A stretch of DNA of 64,000 bases from Siphonodentalium dalli. Taxonomy: Eukaryota; Mollusca; Scaphopoda; Gadilida; Siphonodentaliidae. The stretch covers positions 1,361,607 to 1,425,606 of the forward strand of contig CP136068.1 in the NCBI GenBank assembly GCA_032622095.1. The letters run 5' to 3'. Shown one piece after another: positions 1 to 14,953 of the stretch (position 1 is the stretch's first letter; each line of letters starts with the position of its first letter). The translations under genes were made by a program, and so were the position numbers. The notes under the pieces were generated by a model that saw nothing but the letters and a program-made list of their open reading frames with translations, was not told the origin of the DNA and ran no database searches.

Positions 1-1652
1 CATAGGGGGGTGTTATGTACGGAATTATAAACCATAGGGGGTGTTATGTACGGAATTATAAACCATAGGGGGTGTTATGGAGGGAATTATAAACCATTGG
101 GGGGTGTTATGGAGGGAATTATAAACCATAGTGGGGTGTTATGGAGGGAATTATAAACCATAGGGGGGTGTTATGGAGGGAATTATAAACCATAGTGGGT
201 GTTATGGATGGGAATTATAAACCATAGTGGGTGTTATGGAGGGAATTATAAACCATAGGGGGGTGTTATGGAGGGAATTATAAACCATAGGGGGGTGTTA
301 TGGATGGAATTATAAACCATAGTGGGTGTTATGGAGGGAATTATAAACCATAGTGGGTGTTATGTACGGAATTATAAACCATAGGGGGTGTTATGTACGG
401 AATTATAAACCATAGTGGGTGTTATGGATGGAATTATAAACCATAGTGGGTGTTATGGATGGAATTATAAACCATAGTGGGTGTTATGTACGGAATTATA
501 AACCATAGTGGGTGTTATGGATGGAATTATAAACCATAGTGGGTGTTATGGATGGAATTATAAACCATAGTGGGTGTTATGGATGGAATTATAAACCATA
601 GGGGGTGTTATGGATGGAATTATAAACCATAGTGGGGTGTTATGGTGGGAATTATAAACCATAGTGGGTGTTATGGATGGAATTATAAACCATAGTGGGT
701 GTTATGGATGGAATTATAAACCATAGGGGGTGTTATGGATGGAATTATAAACCATAGTGGGGTGTTATGGAGGGAATTATAAACCATAGTGGGGTGTTAT
801 GGAGGGAATTATAAACCATAGGGGGGTGTTATGGATGGAATTATAAACCATAGTGGGTGTTATGGATGGAATTATAAACCATAGTGGGTGTTATGGATGG
901 AATTATAAACCATAGGGGGTGTTATGTACGGAATTATAAACCATAGGGGGTGTTATGGATGGGAATTATAAACCATAGTGGGGTGTTATGGATGGAATTA
1001 TAAACCATAGGGGGTGTTATGGAGGGAATTATAAACCATAGTGGGTGTTATGGAGGGAATTATAAACCATAGTGGGTGTTATGGAGGGAATTATAAACCA
1101 TAGGGGGTGTTATGGAGGGAATTATAAACCATAGTGGGGTGTTATGTACGGAATTATAAACCATAGTGGGTGTTATGGATGGAATTATAAACCATAGGGG
1201 GTGTTATGGATGGAATTATAAACCATAGTGGGTGTTATGGAGGGAATTATAAACCATAGGGGGGTGTTATGGATGGAATTATAAACCATAGTGGGTGTTA
1301 TGGAGGGAATTATAAACCATAGGGGGGTGTTATGGATGGAATTATAAACCATAGGGGGTGTTATGGGGGGAATTATAAACCATAGGGGGTGTTATGGAGG
1401 GAATTATAAACCATAGGGGGGTGTTATGGAGGGAATTATAAACCATAGGGGGGTGTTATGGATGGAATTATAAACCATAGTGGGTGTTATGGAGGGAATT
1501 ATAAACCATAGGGGGGTGTTATGGATGGAATTATAAACCATAGTGGGTGTTATGGAGGGAATTATAAACCATAGTGGGGTGTTATGGAGGGAATTATAAA
1601 CCATAGTGGGTGTTATGGAGGGAATTATAAACCATAGGGGGGTGTTATGGAT

Positions 1653-4600
1653 GGAATTATAAACCATAGTGGGGTGTTATGGAGGGAATTATAAACCATA
1701 GTGGGTGTTATGGAGGGAATTATAAACCATAGGGGGGTGTTATGGATGGAATTATAAACCATAGTGGGTGTTATGGGGGGAATTATAAACCATAGGGGGG
1801 TGTTATGGATGGAATTATAAACCATAGGGGGTGTTATGGGGGGAATTATAAACCATAGGGGGTGTTATGGAGGGAATTATAAACCATAGTGGGTGTTATG
1901 GATGGAATTATAAACCATAGGGGGTGTTATGTACGGAATTATAAACCATAGTGGGTGTTATGTACGGAATTATAAACCATAGGGGGTGTTATGGATGGAA
2001 TTATAAACCATAGGGGGTGTTATGGATGGGAATTATAAACCATAGGGGGTGTTATGGATGGAATTATAAACCATAGTGGGGTGTTATGTACGGAATTATA
2101 AACCATAGTGGGTGTTATGTACGGAATTATAAACCATAGGGGGTGTTATGGATGGAATTATAAACCATAGTGGGTGTTATGGATGGAATTATAAACCATA
2201 GTGGGGTGTTATGTACGGAATTATAAACCATAGGGGGTGTTATGGAGGGAATTATAAACCATAGGGGGTGTTATGGAGGGAATTATAAACCATAGTGGGG
2301 TGTTATGGAGGGAATTATAAACCATAGTGGGTGTTATGGAGGGAATTATAAACCATAGGGGGTGTTATGGAGGGAATTATAAACCATAGTGGGTGTTATG
2401 GAGGGAATTATAAACCATAGGGGGTGTTATGGTGGGAATTATAAACCATAGGGGGTGTTATGGAGGGAATTATAAACCATAGGGGGTGTTATGGAGGGAA
2501 TTATAAACCATAGGGGGTGTTATGGAGGGAATTATAAACCATAGGGGGTGTTATGGAGGGAATTATAAACCATAGGGGGTGTTATGGATGGGAATTATAA
2601 ACCATAGGGGGGTGTTATGGATGGAATTATAAACCATAGTGGGTGTTATGGATGGAATTATAAACCATAGGGGGTGTTATGGAGGGAATTATAAACCATA
2701 GTGGGTGTTATGGATGGAATTATAAACCATAGTGGGGTGTTATGGAGGGAATTATAAACCATAGTGGGGTGTTATGTACGGAATTATAAACCATAGGGGG
2801 TGTTATGGAGGGAATTATAAACCATAGGGGGTGTTATGGTGAGAATTATAAACCATAGTGGGTGTTATGGAGGGAATTATAAACCATAGTGGGTGTTATG
2901 GAGGGAATTATAAACCATAGGGGGTGTTATGGAGGGAATTATAAACCATAGGGGGTGTTATGGTGGGAATTATAAACCATAGGGGGTGTTATGGAGGGAA
3001 TTATAAACCATAGTGGGTGTTATGGAGGGAATTATAAACCATAGTGGGTGTTATGGTGGGAATTATAAACCATAGGGGGTGTTATGGTGGGAATTATAAA
3101 CCATAGGGGGTGTTATGGAGGGAATTATAAACCATAGTGGGTGTTATGGAGGGAATTATAAACCATAGTGGGTGTTATGGAGGGAATTATAAACCATAGG
3201 GGGTGTTATGGAGGGAATTATAAACCATAGGGGGTGTTATGGATGGGAATTATAAACCATAGGGGGTGTTATGGAGGGAATTATAAACCATAGTGGGTGT
3301 TATGGATGGAATTATAAACCATAGTGGGGTGTTATGGAGGGAATTATAAACCATAGTGGGGTGTTATGTACGGAATTATAAACCATAGTGGGTGTTATGG
3401 AGGGAATTATAAACCATAGTGGGGTGTTATGGAGGGAATTATAAACCATAGTGGGTGTTATGGAGGGAATTATAAACCATAGGGGGGTGTTATGGATGGA
3501 ATTATAAACCATAGTGGGTGTTATGGGGGGAATTATAAACCATAGGGGGGTGTTATGGATGGAATTATAAACCATAGGGGGTGTTATGGGGGGAATTATA
3601 AACCATAGGGGGTGTTATGGAGGGAATTATAAACCATAGTGGGTGTTATGGATGGAATTATAAACCATAGGGGGTGTTATGTACGGAATTATAAACCATA
3701 GTGGGTGTTATGTACGGAATTATAAACCATAGGGGGTGTTATGGATGGAATTATAAACCATAGGGGGTGTTATGGATGGGAATTATAAACCATAGGGGGT
3801 GTTATGGATGGAATTATAAACCATAGTGGGGTGTTATGTACGGAATTATAAACCATAGTGGGTGTTATGTACGGAATTATAAACCATAGGGGGTGTTATG
3901 GATGGAATTATAAACCATAGTGGGTGTTATGGATGGAATTATAAACCATAGTGGGGTGTTATGTACGGAATTATAAACCATAGGGGGTGTTATGGAGGGA
4001 ATTATAAACCATAGGGGGTGTTATGGAGGGAATTATAAACCATAGTGGGGTGTTATGGAGGGAATTATAAACCATAGTGGGTGTTATGGAGGGAATTATA
4101 AACCATAGGGGGTGTTATGGAGGGAATTATAAACCATAGTGGGTGTTATGGAGGGAATTATAAACCATAGGGGGTGTTATGGTGGGAATTATAAACCATA
4201 GGGGGTGTTATGGAGGGAATTATAAACCATAGGGGGTGTTATGGAGGGAATTATAAACCATAGGGGGTGTTATGGAGGGAATTATAAACCATAGGGGGTG
4301 TTATGGAGGGAATTATAAACCATAGGGGGTGTTATGGATGGGAATTATAAACCATAGGGGGGTGTTATGGATGGAATTATAAACCATAGTGGGTGTTATG
4401 GATGGAATTATAAACCATAGGGGGTGTTATGGAGGGAATTATAAACCATAGTGGGTGTTATGGATGGAATTATAAACCATAGTGGGGTGTTATGGAGGGA
4501 ATTATAAACCATAGTGGGGTGTTATGTACGGAATTATAAACCATAGGGGGTGTTATGGAGGGAATTATAAACCATAGGGGGTGTTATGGTGAGAATTATA

Positions 4601-5138
4601 AACCATAGTGGGTGTTATGGAGGGAATTATAAACCATAGTGGGTGTTATGGAGGGAATTATAAACCATAGGGGGTGTTATGGAGGGAATTATAAACCATA
4701 GGGGGTGTTATGGTGGGAATTATAAACCATAGGGGGTGTTATGGAGGGAATTATAAACCATAGTGGGTGTTATGGAGGGAATTATAAACCATAGTGGGTG
4801 TTATGGTGGGAATTATAAACCATAGGGGGTGTTATGGTGGGAATTATAAACCATAGGGGGTGTTATGGAGGGAATTATAAACCATAGTGGGTGTTATGGA
4901 GGGAATTATAAACCATAGTGGGTGTTATGGAGGGAATTATAAACCATAGGGGGTGTTATGGAGGGAATTATAAACCATAGGGGGTGTTATGGATGGGAAT
5001 TATAAACCATAGGGGGTGTTATGGAGGGAATTATAAACCATAGTGGGTGTTATGGATGGAATTATAAACCATAGTGGGGTGTTATGGAGGGAATTATAAA
5101 CCATAGTGGGGTGTTATGTACGGAATTATAAACCATAG
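1653..5138 (+). repeat. 1,750-bp tandem duplication inside the array
   Basis: Positions 1,653-3,388 and 3,403-5,138 match at a constant offset of 1,750 bp (about 56 units). I compared them at many points, including rare types: the GGGGGG ending near 1,776 and 3,526, the GTGAG ending near 2,839 and 4,589, and the GATGGG plus long G-run pair near 2,587 and 4,337. No difference was found where I looked. The match breaks at 1,652/3,402 (T versus G) on the left and at 3,389/5,139 (T versus G) on the right. Near-perfect identity in an array whose neighbouring units differ indicates a recent duplication by unequal exchange or replication slippage. An assembly artefact is the alternative. Confidence 0.88.
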
Positions 5139-8100
5139 GGGGTGTTATGGAGGGAATTATAAACCATAGGGGGTGTTATGGAGGGAATTATAAACCATAG
5201 TGGGTGTTATGGATGGAATTATAAACCATAGTGGGGTGTTATGGAGGGAATTATAAACCATAGTGGGGTGTTATGTACGGAATTATAAACCATAGGGGGT
5301 GTTATGGAGGGATTTATAAACCATAGGGGGTGTTATGGAGGGAATTATAAACCATAGTGGGTGTTATGGATGGAATTATAAACCATAGGGGGTGTTATGG
5401 AGGGAATTATAAACCATAGGGGGTGTTATGGAGGGAATTATAAACCATAGTGGGTGTTATGGATGGAATTATAAACCATAGGGGGTGTTATGGAGGGAAT
5501 TATAAACCATAGTGGGTGTTATGGATGGAATTATAAACCATAGGGGGTGTTATGGAGGGAATTATAAACCATAGTGGGTGTTATGGAGGGAATTATAAAC
5601 CATAGTGGGGTGTTATGGATGGAATTATAAACCATAGGGGGTGTTATGGAGGGAATTATAAACCATAGTGGGTGTTATGGATGGAATTATAAACCATAGG
5701 GGGTGTTATGGAGGGAATTATAAACCATAGGGGGTGTTATGGATGGAATTATAAACCATAGTGGGGTGTTATGGATGGAATTATAAACCATAGGGGGTGT
5801 TATGGAGGGAATTATAAACCATAGTGGGTGTTATGGATGGAATTATAAACCATAGTGGGTGTTATGTACGGAATTATAAACCATAGTGGGTGTTATGGAT
5901 GGAATTATAAACCATAGGGGGTGTTATGGAGGGAATTATAAACCATAGGGGGGTGTTATGGAGGGAATTATAAACCATAGTGGGGTGTTATGGAGGGAAT
6001 TATAAACCATAGGGGGTGTTATGGAGGGAATTATAAACCATAGTGGGGTGTTATGTACGGAATTATAAACCATAGTGGGTGTTATGGATGGAATTATAAA
6101 CCATAGGGGGTGTTATGGAGGGAATTATAAACCATAGGGGGGTGTTATGGAGGGAATTATAAACCATAGTGGGGTGTTATGGAGGGAATTATAAACCATA
6201 GGGGGTGTTATGGATGGAATTATAAACCATAGTGGGTGTTATGGAGGGAATTATAAACCATAGTGGGGTGTTATGGAGGGAATTATAAACCATAGTGGGT
6301 GTTATGGATGGGAATTATAAACCATAGGGGGTGTTATGGATGGGAATTATAAACCATAGTGGGTGTTATGGAGGGAATTATAAACCATAGTGGGTGTTAT
6401 GGATGGAATTATAAACCATAGTGGGTGTTATGGATGGGAATTATAAACCATAGTGGGTGTTATGTACGGAATTATAAACCATAGGGGGTGTTATGGAGGG
6501 AATTATAAACCATAGTGGGGTGTTATGTACGGAATTATAAACCATAGGGGGTGTTATGTACGGAATTATAAACCATAGGGGGTGTTATGGATGGGAATTA
6601 TAAACCATAGTGGGTGTTATGTACGGAATTATAAACCATAGGGGGGTGTTATGTACGGAATTATAAACCATAGGGGGTGTTATGGAGGGAATTATAAACC
6701 ATAGGGGGGTGTTATGGAGGGAATTATAAACCATAGGGGGTGTTATGTACGGAATTATAAACCATAGTGGGTGTTATGTACGGAATTATAAACCATAGTG
6801 GGTGTTATGGAGGGAATTATAAACCATAGGGGGTGTTATGGAGGGAATTATAAACCATAGTGGGTGTTATGTACGGAATTATAAACCATAGGGGGGTGTT
6901 ATGTACGGAATTATAAACCATAGGGGGTGTTATGGAGGGAATTATAAACCATAGTGGGTGTTATGGAGGGAATTATAAACCATAGGGGGTGTTATGGATG
7001 GAATTATAAACCATAGTGGGTGTTATGTACGGAATTATAAACCATAGTGGGTGTTATGTACGGAATTATAAACCATAGTGGGTGTTATGTACGGAATTAT
7101 AAACCATAGTGGGTGTTATGGATGGAATTATAAACCATAGTGGGGTGTTATGTACGGAATTATAAACCATAGTGGGTGTTATGTACGGAATTATAAACCA
7201 TAGTGGGGTGTTATGTACGGAATTATAAACCATAGTGGGTGTTATGGTGGGAATTATAAACCATAGGGGGTGTTATGTACGGAATTATAAACCATAGGGG
7301 GTGTTATGGTGGGAATTATAAACCATAGGGGGTGTTATGTACGGAATTATAAACCATAGGGGGTGTTATGGAGGGAATTATAAACCATAGTGGGTGTTAT
7401 GTACGGAATTATAAACCATAGTGGGTGTTATGGAGGGAATTATAAACCATAGGGGGTGTTATGGAGGGAATTATAAACCATAGTGGGTGTTATGTACGGA
7501 ATTATAAACCATAGGGGGGTGTTATGTACGGAATTATAAACCATAGGGGGTGTTATGGAGGGAATTATAAACCATAGTGGGTGTTATGGAGGGAATTATA
7601 AACCATAGGGGGGTGTTATGGAGGGAATTATAAACCATAGTGGGTGTTATGTACGGAATTATAAACCATAGGGGGTGTTATGTACGGAATTATAAACCAT
7701 AGTGGGTGTTATGGAGGGAATTATAAACCATAGGGGGTGTTATGGAGGGAATTATAAACCATAGTGGGTGTTATGGAGGGAATTATAAACCATAGTGGGG
7801 TGTTATGTACGGAATTATAAACCATAGTGGGTGTTATGGAGGGAATTATAAACCATAGGGGGTGTTATGGAGGGAATTATAAACCATAGTGGGTGTTATG
7901 GAGGGAATTATAAACCATAGGGGGTGTTATGGAGGGAATTATAAACCATAGTGGGTGTTATGTACGGAATTATAAACCATAGTGGGTGTTATGTACGGAA
8001 TTATAAACCATAGTGGGTGTTATGGAGGGAATTATAAACCATAGGGGGTGTTATGTACGGAATTATAAACCATAGTGGGTGTTATGGAGGGAATTATAAA

Positions 8101-10380
8101 CCATAGGGGGTGTTATGTACGGAATTATAAACCATAGTGGGGTGTTATGTACGGAATTATAAACCATAGTGGGTGTTATGGATGGAATTATAAACCATAG
8201 TGGGTGTTATGGAGGGAATTATAAACCATAGTGGGGTGTTATGTACGGAATTATAAACCATAGGGGGTGTTATGGATGGGAATTATAAACCATAGTGGGT
8301 GTTATGGAGGGAATTATAAACCATAGTGGGTGTTATGGATGGAATTATAAACCATAGGGGGTGTTATGTACGGAATTATAAACCATAGTGGGTGTTATGG
8401 TGGGAATTATAAACCATAGTGGGGTGTTATGGAGGGAATTATAAACCATAGTGGGTGTTATGGATGGAATTATAAACCATAGTGGGTGTTATGTACGGAA
8501 TTATAAACCATAGTGGGGTGTTATGGATGGAATTATAAACCATAGTGGGTGTTATGGAGGGAATTATAAACCATAGTGGGTGTTATGGAGGGAATTATAA
8601 ACCATAGTGGGTGTTATGGAGGGAATTATAAACCATAGGGGGTGTTATGGAGGGAATTATAAACCATAGGGGGTGTTATGGATGGAATTATAAACCATAG
8701 GGGGTGTTATGTACGGAATTATAAACCATAGTGGGGTGTTATGTACGGAATTATAAACCATAGGGGGTGTTATGGATGGAATTATAAACCATAGTGGGTG
8801 TTATGGAGGGAATTATAAACCATAGGGGGTGTTATGTACGGAATTATAAACCATAGTGGGTGTTATGGTGGGAATTATAAACCATAGTGGGGTGTTATGG
8901 AGGGAATTATAAACCATAGTGGGTGTTATGGATGGAATTATAAACCATAGTGGGTGTTATGTACGGAATTATAAACCATAGTGGGGTGTTATGGTGGGAA
9001 TTATAAACCATAGGGGGTGTTATGGATGGAATTATAAACCATAGGGGGTGTTATGGATGGAATTATAAACCATAGTGGGGTGTTATGTACGGAATTATAA
9101 ACCATAGGGGGTGTTATGTACGGAATTATAAACCATAGGGGGTGTTATGGATGGAATTATAAACCATAGTGGGTGTTATGTACGGAATTATAAACCATAG
9201 TGGGTGTTATGGATGGAATTATAAACCATAGGGGGTGTTATGGAGGGAATTATAAACCATAGGGGGTGTTATGGATGGAATTATAAACCATAGTGGGTGT
9301 TATGTACGGAATTATAAACCATAGTGGGTGTTATGGAGGGAATTATAAACCATAGGGGGTGTTATGGATGGAATTATAAACCATAGTGGGTGTTATGTAC
9401 GGAATTATAAACCATAGGGGGTGTTATGGAGGGAATTATAAACCATAGTGGGTGTTATGGAGGGAATTATAAACCATAGTGGGGTGTTATGGATGGGAAT
9501 TATAAACCATAGGGGGGTGTTATGGAGGGAATTATAAACCATAGTGGGTGTTATGGAGGGAATTATAAACCATAGGGGGTGTTATGTACGGAATTATAAA
9601 CCATAGGGGGTGTTATGTACGGAATTATAAACCATAGTGGGTGTTATGGAGGGAATTATAAACCATAGGGGGTGTTATGGAGGGAATTATAAACCATAGT
9701 GGGTGTTATGTACGGAATTATAAACCATAGTGGGTGTTATGGAGGGAATTATAAACCATAGTGGGTGTTATGGATGGAATTATAAACCATAGTGGGTGTT
9801 ATGTACGGAATTATAAACCATAGTGGGTGTTATGGAGGGAATTATAAACCATAGTGGGTGTTATGTACGGAATTATAAACCATAGTGGGTGTTATGGATG
9901 GAATTATAAACCATAGGGGAGTGTTATGGAGGGAATTATAAACCATAGTGGGTGTTATGGATGGAATTATAAACCATAGGGGAGTGTTATGGAGGGAATT
10001 ATAAACCATAGTGGGTGTTATGGAGGGAATTATAAACCATAGGGGGTGTTATGGTGGGAATTATAAACCATAGTGGGGTGTTATGGAGGGAATTATAAAC
10101 CATAGGGGGGTGTTATGGAGGGAATTATAAACCATAGTGGGTGTTATGTACGGAATTATAAACCATAGGGGGTGTTATGTACGGAATTATAAACCATAGT
10201 GGGTGTTATGGAGGGAATTATAAACCATAGTGGGGTGTTATGTACGGAATTATAAACCATAGTGGGGTGTTATGTACGGAATTATAAACCATAGTGGGGT
10301 GTTATGTACGGAATTATAAACCATAGTGGGGTGTTATGTACGGAATTATAAACCATAGTGGGGTGTTATGTACGGAATTA

Positions 10381-11480
10381 TAAACCATAGGGGGTGTTAT
10401 GTACGGAATTATAAACCATAGTGGGGTGTTATGTACGGAATTATAAACCATAGTGGGGTGTTATGTACGGAATTATAAACCATAGTGGGTGTTATGTACG
10501 GAATTATAAACCATAGGGGGTGTTATGTACGGAATTATAAACCATAGGGGGTGTTATGTACGGAATTATAAACCATAGTGGGTGTTATGTACGGAATTAT
10601 AAACCATAGGGGGGTGTTATGTACGGAATTATAAACCATAGTGGGGTGTTATGTACGGAATTATAAACCATAGTGGGTGTTATGTACGGAATTATAAACC
10701 ATAGGGGGTGTTATGTACGGAATTATAAACCATAGTGGGGTGTTATGTATGGAATTATAAACCATAGGGGGTGTTATGTACGGAATTATAAACCATAGTG
10801 GGGTGTTATGTACGGAATTATAAACCATAGTGGGGTGTTATGTACGGAATTATAAACCATAGGGGGGTGTTATGTACGGAATTATAAACCATAGTGGGGT
10901 GTTATGGAGGGAATTATAAACCATAGGGGGTGTTATGTACGGAATTATAAACCATAGTGGGTGTTATGGAGGGAATTATAAACCATAGTGGGGTGTTATG
11001 TACGGAATTATAAACCATAGTGGGGTGTTATGTACGGAATTATAAACCATAGTGGGGTGTTATGGAGGGAATTATAAACCATAGTGGGGTGTTATGGAGG
11101 GAATTATAAACCATAGTGGGTGTTATGTACGGAATTATAAACCATAGGGGGTGTTATGTACGGAATTATAAACCATAGTGGGGTGTTATGTACGGAATTA
11201 TAAACCATAGGGGGTGTTATGTACGGAATTATAAACCATAGTGGGGTGTTATGTACGGAATTATAAACCATAGTGGGGTGTTATGTACGGAATTATAAAC
11301 CATAGTGGGTGTTATGTACGGAATTATAAACCATAGGGGGTGTTATGTACGGAATTATAAACCATAGGGGGTGTTATGTACGGAATTATAAACCATAGTG
11401 GGTGTTATGTACGGAATTATAAACCATAGGGGGGTGTTATGTACGGAATTATAAACCATAGGGGGGTGTTATGTACGGAA
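10381..11480 (+). repeat. Local duplication, offset 820 bp
   Basis: A series of TACGG units with a specific order of G-run types at about 10,381-10,620 recurs at about 11,201-11,440 with a constant offset of 820 bp (about 26 units). It was read by comparing the order of variants; the intervening units differ, so it may be an old duplication or a conversion tract. Confidence 0.65.
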
Positions 11481-11880
11481 TTATAAACCATAGGGGGTGT
11501 TATGTACGGAATTATAAACCATAGTGGGTGTTATGTACGGAATTATAAACCATAGGGGGTGTTATGTACGGAATTATAAACCATAGGGGGTGTTATGTAC
11601 GGAATTATAAACCATAGTGGGTGTTATGTACGGAATTATAAACCATAGGGGGGTGTTATGTACGGAATTATAAACCATAGGGGGGTGTTATGTACGGAAT
11701 TATAAACCATAGGGGGTGTTATGTACGGAATTATAAACCATAGTGGGTGTTATGTACGGAATTATAAACCATAGGGGGTGTTATGTACGGAATTATAAAC
11801 CATAGGGGGTGTTATGTACGGAATTATAAACCATAGTGGGTGTTATGTACGGAATTATAAACCATAGGGGGGTGTTATGT
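11461..11880 (+). repeat. Tandem 7-unit block, offset 219 bp
   Basis: A block of seven TACGG units with G-run order long, short, T-type, short, short, T-type, long begins at 11,461 and repeats from 11,680 with an offset of 219 bp. All endings are TACGG, so only the G-run order carries the signal. Confidence 0.65.
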
Positions 11881-14800
11881 ACGGAATTATAAACCATAGT
11901 GGGTGTTATGGAGGGAATTATAAACCATAGTGGGGTGTTATGTACGGAATTATAAACCATAGTGGGGTGTTATGTACGGAATTATAAACCATAGTGGGGT
12001 GTTATGTATGGAATTATAAACCATAGTGGGTGTTATGGATGGAATTATAAACCATAGTGGGTGTTATGGATGGAATTATAAACCATAGGGGGTGTTATGG
12101 ATGGAATTATAAACCTTAGTGGGTGTTATGTACGGAATTATAAACCATAGGGGGGTGTTATGTACGGAATTATAAACCATAGTGGGTGTTATGTACGGAA
12201 TTATAAACCATAGTGGGGTGTTATGTACGGAATTATAAACCATAGGGGGTGTTATGTACGGAATTATAAACCATAGGGGGTGTTATGGATGGGAATTATA
12301 AACCATAGTGGGGTGTTATGTACGGAATTATAAACCATAGTGGGTGTTATGGTGGGAATTATAAACCATAGTGGGGTGTTATGTACGGAATTATAAACCA
12401 TAGTGGGTGTTATGTACGGAATTATAAACCATAGGGGGTGTTATGTACGGAATTATAAACCATAGTGGGTGTTATGTACGGAATTATAAACCATAGTGGG
12501 GTGTTATGTACGGAATTATAAACCATAGTGGGTGTTATGTACGGAATTATAAACCATAGTGGGGTGTTATGTACGGAATTATAAACCATAGGGGGTGTTA
12601 TGTACGGAATTATAAACCATAGGGGGGTGTTATGTACGGAATTATAAACCATAGTGGGTGTTATGTACGGAATTATAAACCATAGGGGGTGTTATGTACG
12701 GAATTATAAACCATAGTGGGTGTTATGTACGGAATTATAAACCATAGGGGGTGTTATGTACGGAATTATAAACCATAGTGGGTGTTATGGAGGGAATTAT
12801 AAACCATAGTGGGGTGTTATGTACGGAATTATAAACCATAGTGGGGTGTTATGTACGGAATTATAAACCATAGTGGGTGTTATGTACGGAATTATAAACC
12901 ATAGGGGGTGTTATGGAGGGAATTATAAACCATAGTGGGTGTTATGTACGGAATTATAAACCATAGGGGGTGTTATGGAGGGAATTATAAACCATAGTGG
13001 GTGTTATGGAGGGAATTATAAACCATAGTGGGTGTTATGTACGGAATTATAAACCATAGGGGGTGTTATGTACGGAATTATAAACCATAGTGGGTGTTAT
13101 GTACGGAATTATAAACCATAGTGGGGTGTTATGTACGGAATTATAAACCATAGGGGGTGTTATGTACGGAATTATAAACCATAGGGGGTGTTATGTACGG
13201 AATTATAAACCATAGTGGGTGTTATGTACGGAATTATAAACCATAGTGGGGTGTTATGTACGGAATTATAAACCATAGGGGGTGTTATGTACGGAATTAT
13301 AAACCATAGTGGGTGTTATGTACGGAATTATAAACCATAGTGGGGTGTTATGGAGGGAATTATAAACCATAGTGGGTGTTATGGAGGGAATTATAAACCA
13401 TAGTGGGTGTTATGTACGGAATTATAAACCATAGGGGGTGTTATGTACGGAATTATAAACCATAGGGGGTGTTATGGAGGGAATTATAAACCATAGTGGG
13501 GTGTTATGTACGGAATTATAAACCATAGGGGGTGTTATGGTGGGAATTATAAACCATAGTGGGGTGTTATGTACGGAATTATAAACCATAGTGGGGTGTT
13601 ATGTACGGAATTATAAACCATAGGGGGTGTTATGGTGGGAATTATAAACCATAGGGGGTGTTATGTACGGAATTATAAACCATAGTGGGTGTTATGTACG
13701 GAATTATAAACCATAGTGGGTGTTATGGTGGGAATTATAAACCATAGTGGGGTGTTATGTACGGAATTATAAACCATAGGGGGGTGTTATGTACGGAATT
13801 ATAAACCATAGTGGGGTGTTATGTACGGAATTATAAACCATAGTGGGGTGTTATGTACGGAATTATAAACCATAGTGGGGTGTTATGTACGGAATTATAA
13901 ACCATAGTGGGTGTTATGGAGGGAATTATAAACCATAGGGGGTGTTATGTACGGAATTATAAACCATAGTGGGTGTTATGGAGGGAATTATAAACCATAG
14001 GGGGTGTTATGGATGGAATTATAAACCATAGGGGGTGTTATGGAGGGAATTATAAACCATAGTGGGTGTTATGTACGGAATTATAAACCATAGTGGGTGT
14101 TATGTACGGAATTATAAACCATAGTGGGGTGTTATGTACGGAATTATAAACCATAGGGGGTGTTATGTACGGAATTATAAACCATAGGGGGTGTTATGTA
14201 CGGAATTATAAACCATAGTGGGGTGTTATGTACGGAATTATAAACCATAGTGGGTGTTATGGATGGAATTATAAACCATAGGGGGTGTTATGTACGGAAT
14301 TATAAACCATAGTGGGTGTTATGGAGGGAATTATAAACCATAGGGGGGTGTTATGGAGGGAATTATAAACCATAGGGGGGTGTTATGGAGGGAATTATAA
14401 ACCATAGTGGGTGTTATGGATGGAATTATAAACCATAGGGGGGTGTTATGTACGGAATTATAAACCATAGTGGGTGTTATGTACGGAATTATAAACCATA
14501 GGGGGTGTTATGTACGGAATTATAAACCATAGGGGGTGTTATGGAGGGAATTATAAACCATAGGGGGTGTTATGTACGGAATTATAAACCATAGTGGGTG
14601 TTATGGTGGGAATTATAAACCATAGTGGGGTGTTATGTACGGAATTATAAACCATAGTGGGTGTTATGGATGGAATTATAAACCATAGGGGGTGTTATGT
14701 ACGGAATTATAAACCATAGTGGGTGTTATGGAGGGAATTATAAACCATAGTGGGGTGTTATGTACGGAATTATAAACCATAGGGGGTGTTATGTACGGAA

Positions 14801-14953
14801 TTATAAACCATAGGGGGGTGTTATGGAGGGAATTATAAACCATAGTGGGGTGTTATGGAGGGAATTATAAACCATAGTGGGTGTTATGTACGGAATTATA
14901 AACCATAGTGGGTGTTATGGATGGAATTATAAACCATAGGGGGTGTTATGTAC

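Noticed and set aside
1404-1825. Minus-strand frames of 87 and 66 codons (and similar ones at 3,312, 12,422, 18,016, 30,974, 39,253, 49,423 and 51,177) as repetitive-protein genes
   Set aside because: They are direct translations of the satellite, open only where 31- and 32-bp units alternate. They start and stop at ordinary units and have no upstream signals or non-repeat coding sequence.
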